Shown: positions 1-12,643 of the stretch, piece after piece
How positions within the stretch are numbered: position 1 is the stretch's first letter
Layout of the letters: every line of letters begins with the position of its first letter
Assembly: GCF_900496995.4 (NCBI RefSeq)
Contig: NC_044006.1
Span: 22,156,214 to 22,220,213, forward strand
Origin: Aquila chrysaetos chrysaetos
Lineage: Eukaryota > Chordata > Aves > Accipitriformes > Accipitridae
DNA: 64,000 nt
Reading direction: 5' to 3'
Program-made: the position numbers and the translations under genes
The notes under the pieces: generated by a model
What the model saw: the letters and a program-made list of their open reading frames with translations, nothing else
What the model was told of the DNA's origin: nothing
Databases searched by the model: none

Positions 1-1280
1 TTCAGGCCTTGAACTTTGAAGAGGTCTGTTTCTGTATGGCTGCTTTTACAGGAACAAATGAAAATATCAGGAAAAAACCACCATTGCCCCACAGTAGCTG
101 TACATTAGCACTCGGTGCATTACACCGACTTTCTGGGCTGTTTCAGTAATTTAGCAGGGTTTTCAACATTTAGTAGGTGGAAGTCAGAAGAATCTTGATC
201 TTTTTGTTTCTAAGGATTCAGGATTTAATACAGTCTAGAAATTATGTTGTGATCATTCCATATTGGGACATGAAGAAAAAGGCTACACATCTGTGTGAGC
301 ATGACCACACTGTGACTTAGAGCCCTATACTGAGTGGTGCTAATCCATGGAGGGGAGGTCCTCCTGTCCATGCTATTTCTGGCCTACAAGAATTCAGTTT
401 ACTTTTACCACACTTTAGAAAATTAAGAAACGCTTATCATTGCTGCATTTTTCCTCAAAGTATCCAGCAGGACAAAAGCACAGGGAATTTGGTTCCTTCC
501 TAAGGGGGGCAGAATCAATGGAATCCCAATCTGTGTTCACACTTGTTTGGTGAAGGCAGTGCAGAAATTGCACTTGGAAGAATCTCTGAGAAATATTTGC
601 TGCTTTAGATACCCTTTTGGACAGGCCTATGCATACTTTCTGTAGAAAAATGCTATAGCTATCTCCATCCTTTTACAACCTCCCTTTGGTAATATTTGCT
701 TTGAAAGGTACAATCTGGCCTTGCTTTGTTCGCATATGCGCATTATTTCTAGTTTTAAAAGTCTGCAGTGAATAAAAGCAGTCACAGGGTAGGATTCATC
801 TGCCTACAACTGAGTTTCCTTTACAGTCAGTGGAGATCAAATCAGGACAGTCAATAGATTCTGGAGTGTAATTCCTGCTATTCTAAAGCAGCACTTAAAT
901 AGGTCGGATAAACCATGCCTGAGAGGCTTATTTCTTTCCACTGATTTTTAGAGGGAGAGTAGGTGGCTGTGTTAGTCATCAACCCCGTAGACACTGAAGT
1001 TTTGGTGATGTGCATCCCTCCCGTCGCATCAACGGAGAGTAGTTCCTACAGCTCTGCCCTTCAAAGCTCTGGGTTCTTCTGCCAGCCCCGATGTCCAGGT
1101 TCATTGGTATGAGTGGGGAGTCCCCATGTGTTTTAGAACGCTGTACTTGTGCTAAAAGTGATGTGCTAAATTTGAAACATTTGAATTTACATAACGTATA
1201 GGAAAGGAGTGGAGGTGCTGCAGGTGTTTTTTGTCAAACGGGCCTTTTGCTGTAAACCTAGAGCAAGTTAGTGCTGTTTG

Positions 1281-1344
1281 GAGCAGGGGGTTGGATTGTG
1301 TGACCTCCGAAGGCCTCTTCCAGTCCAGTTTATTCTGTCATTCT
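1281..1344 (+). mobile_element. CR1 LINE 3'-end fragment
   Basis: The stretch reads GCAGGGGGTTGGATTGTGTG, then a GACCTCCGAAGG block and a CTTCCAGTCC block, and ends in TTATTCTGTCATTCT. This is the familiar order of the CR1 3' untranslated tail (GGTTGGACT..GATGACCT..GGTCCCTTCCAACC..ATTCTATGATTCT) with substitutions. The homology may begin a few tens of bases earlier. No CR1 reverse-transcriptase frame is present, so this is the usual 5'-truncated copy. CR1 is the dominant LINE of birds and supports an avian source. Confidence 0.8.
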
Positions 1345-4300
1345 TCTGCCAAAAAGTCTTTTTACTGCATGATGATTTAGTGCCGGATTTGGAATCAGTC
1401 TGTGTTTAGACAGCTATCTAGATCACAAAACAACTCGCAGTCTCAGGTGTGGACCCCATCACGTTTTCTGACCTACTGCTGAGGCTGGATGAGGTCTGAT
1501 TAGCTTTTCCTCCTGAGATGAGGCATCTACATCTTTGTAGATGCCCAGAGTATTGCTTTGTGGTACTAAATTAATTTTTTTTGCCTCCTCTATGAAGAAT
1601 AAATATATAAATTAGAGTGGAAGAAGATGTTCCTAGCAGAACAGAAAAACATCTTATAAGACTTGGCATGAGTGTCCTGGGAGTCTGAGCTAAAGATGGT
1701 GAACATATGGGAAAGCCCAGGAGGAAGCATACAGTTTTAGTTTTCAAACCTTGCTCTTGGATTGTTACACTAATGTAATGAAAGGACATTAAATGAGCTG
1801 AGGTTATTAAACCCTAAAGGTTACTGAGTCCTATTGGGGATCACATTAAAAATGTAATTAAACCAAGTCCAGATATTTTAATTTCTAGCTGGGGATTTAT
1901 GGAACATAAGCTGATTCTTTTTCCAGTTCTGAACTTTACTGAAAATGTGCTTGTTAATTTGCTTATTTCTTTTTAGTAGTAACTGAATAGACATTGTCTA
2001 GGCCCACTTGGCTCTAGTAAAACAGTAAGTACCAATATGAAAGTCATGGTTCAAATCAGATCAAGTATCTGGGAAGATAGATGCTTGTGCACTGTTATTA
2101 AAATCTTAGTCCCCCAAAACTATGTAAAGTCTGCAAACAGGTATCCTCTAAGGCTCTGGCTGTGTGTTGTTCCAGATGGTCCATTGCTGGTGTAATGTTC
2201 TCCATTATGGTGTGAGAGGGAACAATAGCCTAAACTGTTAATTCTGCTTATTAGGAATATGGGATTAGCCTTATTAATATGGGATTGTTTCCATCTAAAT
2301 TGTTCCAATTTCATTGTAACATGAGCTAAATGATTTTAACTCTCTAATTCTAAGAACACTGAATATTCTATAAAAAAAGAAGAAAATAACTGGTCATTCT
2401 GAAATCCCAAAATTTTGTGGATTGGACTTAACTTCTAGTGTCAGACTCAGTTGTTGGAATTGTCTCTCTTCTACTTTCATCTGACTAACTTAGCTGCTCT
2501 TCTCTGACAGTTTGGCTCTACAACATGTTTTCCTCAGGCATGGAGCTGGCCTAAGGGGTTCAACTCCCTGGTGCTGCTGTTTGCAGGTCCGTGCTGGAAA
2601 GTTAACTATTGAAATGACTTGGGTCAAAACAATGAACACCCTCCCAACTTACTTCTTGGACTATTCCAGTGACTTGTTTGACATCATGGCTCTGTACAAA
2701 ACAGCACATTTCTGTGTGAAGCATGATTTGAGTGTGTCCTGTGGCCGCTCTGGAGCAAGGGATTCTTCCCCCTGGCAATAACATCCTTATTCATGTAGAA
2801 TATGTGAAAATCAGTTGAGAGTGCAAGGGAATAGCTGTCTGTCTTGGTGACTTCTGCACCCGCTTACTGGGTTTGACTGAGCCAGGATGGTCAGGCACTG
2901 TGGCAGAGTGCAGCTGGGACTGCAGAAGACATGGGTTAAAATCTCCAAGGTCAGGAGAGAGGCTCAAACCGAAGTCTCCCACACCTTGCCCAGTTGCTTT
3001 GACTGTTGGAGAAAATGGAATGGTACTACAAAAACATTCAAATTTTGAATTTAGAAATAATTCTGGGATAACCGAAGCTGCCTTTTCAGGAAAACTTACT
3101 ACTGGCTTTTAATTTTTTGCCTGCTACACCTGTGAGAACATGAAAATGAGGAATCATAGGACAAGGAGGAGGATGAGGAATGTTCTTAGGGAAATGAGAG
3201 AGACTATTTCTTTCTTAATATCTAGCCATTGCATAAGCAAGGTTGCTGTGCCTGAGACAACCAGGGTAGAGGAAAACTTTTAAGAGATCTGCTTTCCTGC
3301 TAGAAAGTATTCCTGTTTAAAGGTACTAGTGATTCTTTACAGATTGTAGGCAGACTGGGGTAAAAGTTGATTCAAGGACTGAATTCAGGGAGAACAGTTT
3401 GTATGTGGAGGGAGGAGGATGTAATCCTTTATTTTTGCTACTCTGTGGTAAGAGTGCATCTTCTTGGGCTGTGTAGGGGTGGGCTACTTAGGCAAGTGAC
3501 TGTGTCAAATTAGGGAAGAGGCCAATTTAGGATACTTTTCTCCTCTGTCAGTGATCAGAAGAGAAACTAGACAAGTGGGAAGCATCTGGTAATGTGTAAC
3601 AGAAGCCTCGATATGCAGAATGGCATAGAGAAACTGGCTCAGCAGCAGATCTGTATGTGGGAGTCAGCCAATGCTCCCACATTAATTAATGAGGTGAGGA
3701 AAGAAATGGAAATGCTTGTTCTCCCAGTTCATTCTCTAAGGAAGATTTATCTGGAAAAGCTTCTAAGTAGATTTAATGGAGATCTATACACTCTGAAAAG
3801 AATTTGTACATACAGTTCTGGGCTATTTGAACAGAGGTCACAAAAATAGAGTGGGGCAAGTGATAACAGGTTTTTCCTAGTTGGTTATTTCAGGTTTTAT
3901 TTATTTCTTAGTGAGTGAAAGTCCCATGAAGTTGAGGGCGATATTTGAGCCAGTTATTTTCCTTTCCTCACTGGGGGCTGCTCCCTGCAGAAGTGTTTCC
4001 TGAGGAAGAACTGATAAAGACATGAGGATTAAGGAACCCGACCCCGCTTCCCCCCCCCCCCCCCGCACCCTCTCCCCCTCAGAAGAGCAGCTCTTGTAGT
4101 TTTGCTTTGAAAAGTTACATGTTAGCACAGGCCAATGTATGAATTTATTCCGTATCTAAAATGCTTCCTTAATGCTGGCAACATGCCAATGACTTAAAAG
4201 GGAGGGGGATGTGGGTGGTGATGGAAGATGAGACTAAGCAGCAGTATGTAAAATATATCCAGCTGGAAGGGGTAAAGTGAAAAATGAATGTGCTGTGGGC

Positions 4301-7300
4301 AAGGGGAACTATTTGGGATGAGGTCAAAACTGAGGGGGAAACAGGTCATGAATGTAACTTAGAGAAGGTCAGGTTTCAAAGGCGCTCGGATGGATTTTCT
4401 CTGCAGTGAGGAGAGGCAGCAGATAGTTGTGACTCTGCTGTTAAGGCTGAGTTTTGAACTACTGCTTGTTGCATATGAAAGATGCAACAGATCCTCCCCA
4501 AAATGCTGGCCAAGCATGGAACTGGGTTTCCAGGAAGTGCAGGAATAGATCAATCAATCAGTTCATGAGCTCAGATGAATGGAAAGTGGGTCACTATGGC
4601 AAGTCTGTGCCCCGTGGCACGTGATGGCTTTGCCTCAAGTGATCCCAGCAATTCTGTGCACTCTCTGGGGGCTCTCCTCTGCGTGGTGGGGGATGCTGGC
4701 AAAACACGTGTAATGCAAGCAAGGGATCCAAACTAATTTGTTTCTTTATTAATGCAAGCTTGATGTTGTCCTTACACACGCAAACACACAGTTTATGTGT
4801 AGTTGTTAGGGCAGGGGGGTGAGGAGTCACCTCTTGCAGTTTGCTGGGTTTGGGCGAGTTGGTTTGAGTGCTGCTGGAACTGTTCTCCGTTTGGCGTGCA
4901 GTTGTTGCTGGAGTTTGGCTAACTGTATGTTGCTGCCCTGGGCTGTGAGAAGCACAGCCCTTGTAAAGAAAGGTGTTATCTCATCCTCTTCTGGAGAGGG
5001 AGGGAAGACGCAGGCTGCTCTCATCTGTGATGAGGAAGAGAAATTGTATAAGAAAGCCTTATTTTTATAAAAGGAGTAAACCAGCAGCTAATGTTGGTGC
5101 TGAATGCCACTAACTGAGTTTAGGAGACTGTAACATCCAGAACCAAGCACTCGAAACACAGAAAGTCTAGAAGCAGTCAAATGCAAACCAGACCTAAATA
5201 GCCAAAAGCCTGGAAACCCACAGCTAGGAAATTTCTGAAGCTTTAGATTCAACTAGTGGTATAAGGAATAATAAAAAGAAAACAAAACATTTCTCATCTT
5301 GCCTAAAATCGTCCACAACAAACAACCTCTTCAGGTCTCAGCTGTTTTTGGAAATTAGTGGCACCATAAATATTCTTATACAGCACTCTGAATGGTATCA
5401 TTACACCTTTCAAAGAGGAAAAAATCATATCGTGTGACTTAATAATGTATTTCCATGCATCGCATTTTACTTGAATTTCTTTTCAATTTATACTTAAATT
5501 GGAATTTCTTTAGCTTTATGATTCTTGTTTGAGGGATTATTGCAATATTCCTATAATGTTTTTGCCTTTGGTATACTGCTGTGATTCCGGACTAATATAG
5601 GTTTGCTCTAAAATAGAGAATGGAAGAGAGCTAGTGCTGGAGTTTGAATGCACTTGAAATTGTGTGCATAAGTAAAGAAGCTGCTTCTTTGGTAAAATTG
5701 TTCGAATAATGGAGGGAAGGAAACTCAGTGTTTTCTGACAATTGGTGGGGAAAATGCTGGATAAACTGGAAATACTGTTCAGTCAGTCCTATTGCCTCCA
5801 ACTCTCCCGCATGGTGCTGAGCTCAAGTGAGAGCTCTAGGGACTGGAACAGATTTTATGGAGTAAACAGGTACCCTTTTATTAGAGCTTATTTTCTCAGC
5901 TTTGCAGAACTAAACTTAGTGCTCTGCTGTTGATGTTGTTTTAAAACATATCACTTAAGCATTTTTAAATCTTTGACAGACCAATTATAATTAACATGAT
6001 GGGCCTAAATGGCACAAGAATTCTCAGCTCTTCTCTTGAAGTATCTGGTATGTCAACATAAAAAAAATTTAAATAAATACAGTCTCTCTCTTCATAAATT
6101 TTTAGGCTACTTTAGTCTTCCACCTTGTAATAATTATATCTCCTGAGATATTCGTGCCCTTAGTTTTTCTGCTAGTTGTTTCTTTTGGGCTTGGTACCTG
6201 TGGGACCATCAGGCCTTAGTGGTTGCAAATAGTGTGTCAAATATTTGAATTGGTCATCTTTTCTCTCCTCTTTCTTTGTCTAAACTAGCATAGATTAGGT
6301 GGTTCAGGGTGTATGGCACATGGATACCATTTGGCTGAGAATTTCCAAGTGGGGCAAAGATCCTTGTGAGGAATGTCCATCCTTTTCAACAAGAGCTACC
6401 TCCAGACCACAGGAGCCTTGGAACAACAGCAGCTGTGCTTTGCAGTGATCTGGAAGACAGGAGAAAGATGAGGCTGATCAAGAAATAAACCTATAAACCG
6501 ATGAAGCGTTTGAAATGAGCAGCTTTCCTGCTGTCTCTGCATATATTCAAAGTCTGTGTTGTTTGGTGATACCTCTCCCACCCTCACCAAAGGTTTTGTT
6601 GTGTTGCTGTTTGCTTTGAAGTTCTCACAGAGCACTGCTGTGGTACCAGACTTAATCTGAGGGTCAACAGACCGGTCTCATTTGACAGCAAACTCCACGG
6701 TCACCTAAGTGTCACTGGTGCCATGCCCCAGATACATCCTGGTACGGTTTTCCTCAGGAGAAAAGATGACAGTTTTGACAAAGGCCATGAAGTGGGAATT
6801 ACCAAAGCAACATAAATAGGAGCATGTTCACTGAAGAAAGGAGAAGTTTCCTTCTGGGATTGGGGAAGGACAGAAATTGAATGAATCTTTCTCATACATG
6901 TTATGCACTGGGGAGAGGTGGAGAGAAACTCTTTGCAGGTTTGGCTGAATGATGAAGTTAGCATGAAGTAAGCTAGAGAATGAATTGTATAGACAATCAT
7001 ATAGGCAGACCCTGAATTTTTTCATAAAGGCAGTTTCCCATGTGACATTAATGCTGTTGATAAGACTCCCAATTTTCCCATACCTCTCCAGGGGTTTGCT
7101 GGATGGTTATTGCAAATTTTCCACAGACTGTGGGAGATCTAAGAGTTTAGTTTGAACTCTATTCTAGCAGAATTTTTTTACAGCCATGCACTGGCACCTA
7201 GACAGTGGGTTACTGTAGCAGTTCCCTTTTTTTCTTTACTATCTGTTTTCCTATCAGTATATCAATCAGTCTGTGATAATTTTTGATCCAGCATCATTTT

Positions 7301-10300
7301 TGAGGGAGTGTTTCTATGAGCAATCAGACCTTTGGAACAAGCATAAGTGGAAAAGAGTTTTCCTGTTGTCCGCTGGATACAAAACATGATGGCACCTACA
7401 AAAAGGGAACATATAAATCATGAGCAGAATGTGAATTTGCTGAAGAGGGTCATTTTAGGCTGCTTAGGTTGGAACAACCTGATAACTCCTTAGAGTGGAG
7501 ACCCTGGAAAGGCATTCAAAATGGAGAACTTGATATGCTTCATGTAAAAAGAGTGTGACTTGGTGGGAGCCATGCATAGCATTTTAATATTTACAGCTTT
7601 GCTAGGGGAGGGAAAAAATCCAGTGGTTATTTCTAAATAAGTTCTAGTGGTGACCCATGCAGTCCACTCTCTTCTTTTACGCACACATGGGATCTCTCAC
7701 TGTAAAGAGTGCTAAGTTTGCATGCTTTAATTTAAAATCCTGCTTAAATAGAGTTTAACTGAGAGCTTAACTCTCTTGACATTAGACATAATTATTAGGC
7801 AAAGCAAGTGCTGTCTTTTATTAAACTAACTGGTAAAGCTGGACAAAGTAGGCAAGCTCCTGGGCATACAAGGATTTGTCTGTTTTTTCCAACTCTCCTA
7901 ATCAGTCTAAGGAAAAAAAAAAAAAACCCAAAAAGGTATTTTCTCTTTCTGTTCAAACTTTGCCTTGCTTATGTCCTCAGATCACCACCACTCTATCAGT
8001 GCTGAAGTATACATTATTATTATTAACTATAGCTTGTACTGTAGTTATGCTATATAAATGTATCGAAAGAGATGGGTCCTGCTGGGAGAGGCTGCAGTCT
8101 AATTGGAAACCAGACTCCACTGTGAAGTGTAACAGGCATAGTAGGAGGGAGCACCAAGGAGAGATCACCAAAAAAGTGTGTTTGCATAGGTCAGCTCTCC
8201 ATACAGCTCATTTCAAGGAGCAGGCATGTGCTGGAGTACACTTTAGAAGTTGCCAGTAGTGTCTCCTCCTTGCTGGCAGTTATTTAAGGGCTTGATGGTA
8301 AAAGAAGCAGTTCTGAAGGATGAGTTGAGGGGTATGGCTGGAACTGATATAACTGAAGAGGTTATGTGTTAATGTCCAGTAGATGTGGGCTGCCAGTGCT
8401 AAGCTGTCCTGCCACAGACCTCTGGAAAATGAAAGGTTTGGGAAAGCATGGGGAGTTCAGACCTAGGACATGGGCTAGGCTCTGAAGGAGGCAGAGAACA
8501 CTTTAAAAAAAAAAAAAAATTAGTCTGAATTGGGGTTTTGAACAACTGGAAGATCTGAGAGGCTCAAGTTTGATGTTAATGTAAAACTTTAGCTGGTGAG
8601 ATGCTTGAGCCTCTCTCTCCTGCTCAGATGGTAAAATAGGACTGAAGTCTGCTTGCATTTTCCAGCCAGGATTTTCCACTTTAGCAGAATTTTAGCTGGT
8701 GCAACTCGTGTATGAGCAATACCTGCACCGTGCTCTGAATCCCTGATGCATTCTGGGTGCAAACAGCAGCTGTGGCTGCTGTGTCCTATTCTCCAGCCAT
8801 CCCTGGTGTTGTGGTGTGGTATCTGTTAGAGAATGATGCAGATATCCCTGGGCAGGTGGAAAGCCATAACAAGCAGACCTTGCTGTAAAAATTAGTCTGG
8901 TTTGCAAGAATAATTTATTCACCTGCATTGTTCTGAGACCACGTTTTCTAGAATAAAATGGAAACACAGCTAATGAATGTCAACGAATGTACATCAGATC
9001 TGCTAGAATGGGGGTCTAATATGTGCTATTTAGTACAAGACTCAGGAAAAGGGGATTAAGTCTCTCAAAAGCCAAAGTTATATCCTCTCTACTGCCCCAT
9101 ACTAGCCAACATCACCTCCTAACTAAGTTTGGTAGGGCTTTCTGCAAGGGTGGAGTGTGTAGTGCTTGGCACCAGAACTAGGTCTGGGTCTGAGTAGACA
9201 GTGATTTATATCAGGGTTCAAACCACGTGTAACCCATTTCTGTGAAATATTTATATTTCCAAGAAGAGTTTTATCATGGGAGGATTTTCCAGCAGGTTAG
9301 GCACATACCTATGCAGCCTTCATTTTTCATAGTCTGATTTAACTGGGTCTATTCAGGAAATGAATAATTGCTATGCCATCATGATTTTTGCTTTCTCTTA
9401 CAATCACAAGTTTAGCTGTTGCCTGCAAAGTTCTAACCTGAATCTGATAAAACAAGAACAAGGTGCTGCCTTGGACTATAGGTGAAGTTGAATCTTAGAT
9501 CACTTTGCATGATTCCTGGAATAATCTGCAATGTCTCCAACACCACAGCTGCTTAACTTCAAAAGGTAGTAGTAGGTGGTGACTTCTTCCAAGTCAGCAA
9601 AAAGTCCTCTAAACTCTGACAAATTCAGACCCCACGGCCCCAGTAATGCTATGCTGTTCTGGTAAACCATCCTTGAGGATGAAGCAGTACTGGCAAGTCC
9701 TGCTGCAAGGGATGTTCAGTCGCTGTCCCTGGGCTGTCGGCTTTCTGGAGCACGTGTTTACGAGGGGAACGCTCTCCAGACTCAAATGCTTCCAGGCTGT
9801 TGCAGTCCCAAAGTTTTCACTTAGGGCTGGAGGGCTGAGGAAAGCATTTTCAGTGCCTTCCACCTGCTAATTGTTATCATCTGTAGCCCTGTTTATCCTG
9901 ATGTTTCCTGATTAAATTCTGATGGTTTCAGAAGGCCCTGAGACTGACAGGTAGCTCAGGCTATACTGCCTGTGAACGATCTGGGGCCCATATCTGCTGG
10001 TTGCTTAACTTCACCCAGTTGCCCTTTAAGAAAAAAAAAACCCAAAAACAAAACAACAAAAAAACACCCCAAAAACCAGAGCAGTGGAAAAATATGTAGG
10101 TTTTGCAGTAATTGTGATTGTTACATTTGCTTGTAAAAATATTTCTAGTGGTATCCATAACAGCAACTGGGGACCTTTTCTTTACCTTCTCAACCTTATG
10201 CTCCAAACTGTACACTTTCATCTAAGATGTGTATTGATTTTTTGGGGTGAAGGCCATTTTGATCACGTGTTCATTTTTCTATCATTGTCTCTTTTTTGGG

Positions 10301-10689
10301 GGGGGAGCGGGGGGAACCTTTTCTGCCAACCATGATCATTCACATAGTCATTAAAAAGAAAAATAAGGAATGAAAACTGAGACATAGCCAAGATCCAAGA
10401 ACTCCATCTAGTACTATATTGCATCGCAATATGAATCCCGATTCTCACCAGCCACAAAAATGCTGTAGTTCAGTTTTGGCTTCCCAAGCTTACCTGTGTT
10501 ACTCAAGGAGCAAAAAAATACAAGGCTGAGCTAGGCAGAGCACAGTCCAGACAAATCTACTACATGCAGTTTTTTAAAATGCAAAGCCTATCTGACTTTG
10601 CAGCATAAGAACTCATTTTTCATCTTTGAAGGTGTTTTCAGACTGTTTGTTTTTAGTCCCAGAAAAAGAGGCATTATGGAAGTCATATC

Positions 10690-10736
10690 TGAGAAAGAGA
10701 GGTTGAGGGACTTGCTTGAGGCCACAGAGGGAGCTG
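10690..10736 (+). mobile_element. Probable MIR SINE remnant cut by the gap
   Basis: The bases ending at the N run read GAGAAAGAGAGGTTGAGGGA, then CTTGCTTGAGGCCACAGAGG, then GAGCTG. This follows the MIR core order 'cagagaggttaagtgacttgcccaaggtcacacagct'. Only about 45 bases are visible before the gap, so the assignment is moderate. Its right part is missing or lies in the gap. Confidence 0.5.
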
Positions 10737-10836
10737 NNNNNNNNNNNNNNNNNNNNNNNNNNNNNNNNNNNNNNNNNNNNNNNNNNNNNNNNNNNNNNNN
10801 NNNNNNNNNNNNNNNNNNNNNNNNNNNNNNNNNNNN
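10737..10836. other. Assembly gap (100 N)
   Basis: There are exactly 100 N, the conventional placeholder for a gap of unknown size. The left edge is ordinary single-copy-like DNA. The right edge enters the tandem repeat at about +600 bp of its unit. The true left boundary of the array and an unknown number of units are therefore hidden here. Confidence 0.99.
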
Positions 10837-12609
10837 GTTTTGTTGTTTTTCCTTTTCTTATTTGGGCCCCCCGGGCCTTGGGGGTTTTCCTGGTTGTCCC
10901 CCCCGGCCTGCAGGGCCTTGGGGGAGGATGTTTCGAGATTTTGGGGTCCCTTTTCGCACCACTGCTTGGGGGGCGGGGTTGGATAGGATTGTTGTGCGGA
11001 GGGGGGGGGCCTTTGTGCCCCCCCAGCCCCCCCACTGGGTTTTTGGCGGGGGGGGGGGCCGGGGGGGAGGGGGGGGGGGTTGGGGGGGAGGTGGGGGCTT
11101 TTCCTTCGTCCCCTTCGGGAAGGGAGGCTGGGGGCCCGGGCAGTTTGTCGGGGGGGGGGGCCGGGGGCCCGGGGACCCCGGGGGCTTTGGGGGGAGGCGT
11201 TTTTTTTTTTGTCTTGGTTTTTGTTGTTTTTTTGTGGTGTAAGGTCGTGGTAAATGTTTTTAAAAAAAAAAACCTTGGGTTGGGAAAAAGAAAAACGGGA
11301 TTAGGGCCCGCCAGGGGAAAGGGGGGGAGAGAGGGCCCCCACCCCGGGGCTGTGCTTCCTTTGCCCTCCCCCGGGGGGGGGGGTGGGTTTAACGGTATGC
11401 GTGTGGTTGGCCAATGTTTGGGCAAATTGCAAGTTGGTTGTTTTTGTTTGGCATTGCAAAGTTTTTGTGGCAAGGGGGGTGATTTTTGATTTGTTTCTTG
11501 GTTTTTTTTTGAGGGGGGGGCCTTCGGGGGGGGGGGGGCCAATTAGGCTTTTTTTCCACGGGGGGCCTTTTTTGCCTTTTTTTTCCCTTATTTTTTTCTT
11601 GGGGGGAACCTTTTTTTGCGGGCTTTAAATTTTTTGTTTTTTTTACTTTTGGTTTTTCCCACCCCTTTTTATTGTTTTTTTTTGAAAAAATGGGACCACG
11701 GGGATTTTGGCTTTTGCTTTTGGGTTTTGGTTCCCCTTTTTTGTTTTTTTTACTTAGATGAGAGGCCCGGGGAAATTGTTTTTCCACAAACCCGTTTTTT
11801 GCACCTTTCGCGTTTTTGTGTTTTCTTTCCATTTTTTTTTTCTTTTCATTGTTGTGTTTTTTCTCCCTTTCCTTTTCTTTTTTTCTTCGCCTTTTGGGCC
11901 CGCGAGTTTTTGGGCTGGGGGGGCCTGGAGTTTTTTTTTTTTGGGGGGGACCCCCCACCGTTTCCCCCTTTCTCTTAGGGGGGAAAAAAAAAAAGGGAAA
12001 AAAAAACACCCTCGGGGCATTTGCGGTTAGAGGCTAGGGGGGGGAGCCTTATTTTACAAACACTTTTTTTTTCGGATTTTGCTGGTTTTTTTTTTTTTTT
12101 TTTTTGCTTTAAAAAAACAAAGGGCCCTTCGGGGTGGGGGCCATTGGGACAGGGGGGGGGGGGGGGGCCTTTTAAAGCCCCCCACCCCGGGGGGCTTTTT
12201 TTTTCTTGTTTTCTTGGGGCACCACAAAAAAAAAAAAAAAAAAAAAACCCACGGGGGGTTTTTTTATTTTTTTTTTTTTTTTTTTTTTTTTGGTTTTGCC
12301 CACCCAGGCCCAGTTTTTTTTGACGGAAAAATGGAATTTTTTTTTTTTCCGTGGTGTTTTTCGGTTGTCGCCCACGTTTGCACGGTTTTTGTTTTTTCGC
12401 CGTGGGGAGGGGAGGGAGGAAGCGGGGGCCTTGCCCAGGCCACGTTTCTTTTTAAACCCCCCTTAAAACCACAGGGGGGGGGAGTTTTTTGGGGCTTTCG
12501 GGGAAAAAAAAAGGCATTTTGTTTCTTCGCCTTTTGGCTTTTAGTGGAAAATTGAAAAAACTAAAAAACTTCTTACTTGTCGGGGGAAGAAAAGGGGGGG
12601 GAACCGAGG

Positions 12610-12643
<34 letters not shown>

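Larger units (their letters stand above)
1..10736. other. AT-rich noncoding flank, no gene recognised
   Basis: No open frame here is longer than about 130 codons, and none resembles a protein family I know. On both strands I looked for exons of CRTAP, the expected divergent neighbour of GLB1, and saw none, although a short diverged exon could escape reading by eye. The visible content is a CR1 3' end near 1.3 kb, a 16-17 bp C tract near 4050, A/T homopolymers near 7915 and 8505, and a probable MIR tail just before the gap. The rest shows nothing I can name. It may be intron or intergenic DNA of the gene left of GLB1. Confidence 0.6.

Noticed and set aside
2860..3020. SINE-like block (gggactgcagaagacatggg..)
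   Set aside because: It suggests a tRNA-derived SINE tail, but no A/B boxes or known family order could be found.
7440..7500. Possible second, reverse-oriented CR1 tail (cttaggttggaacaacc)
   Set aside because: Only about 15 bases resemble CR1 and the expected neighbouring blocks are absent.
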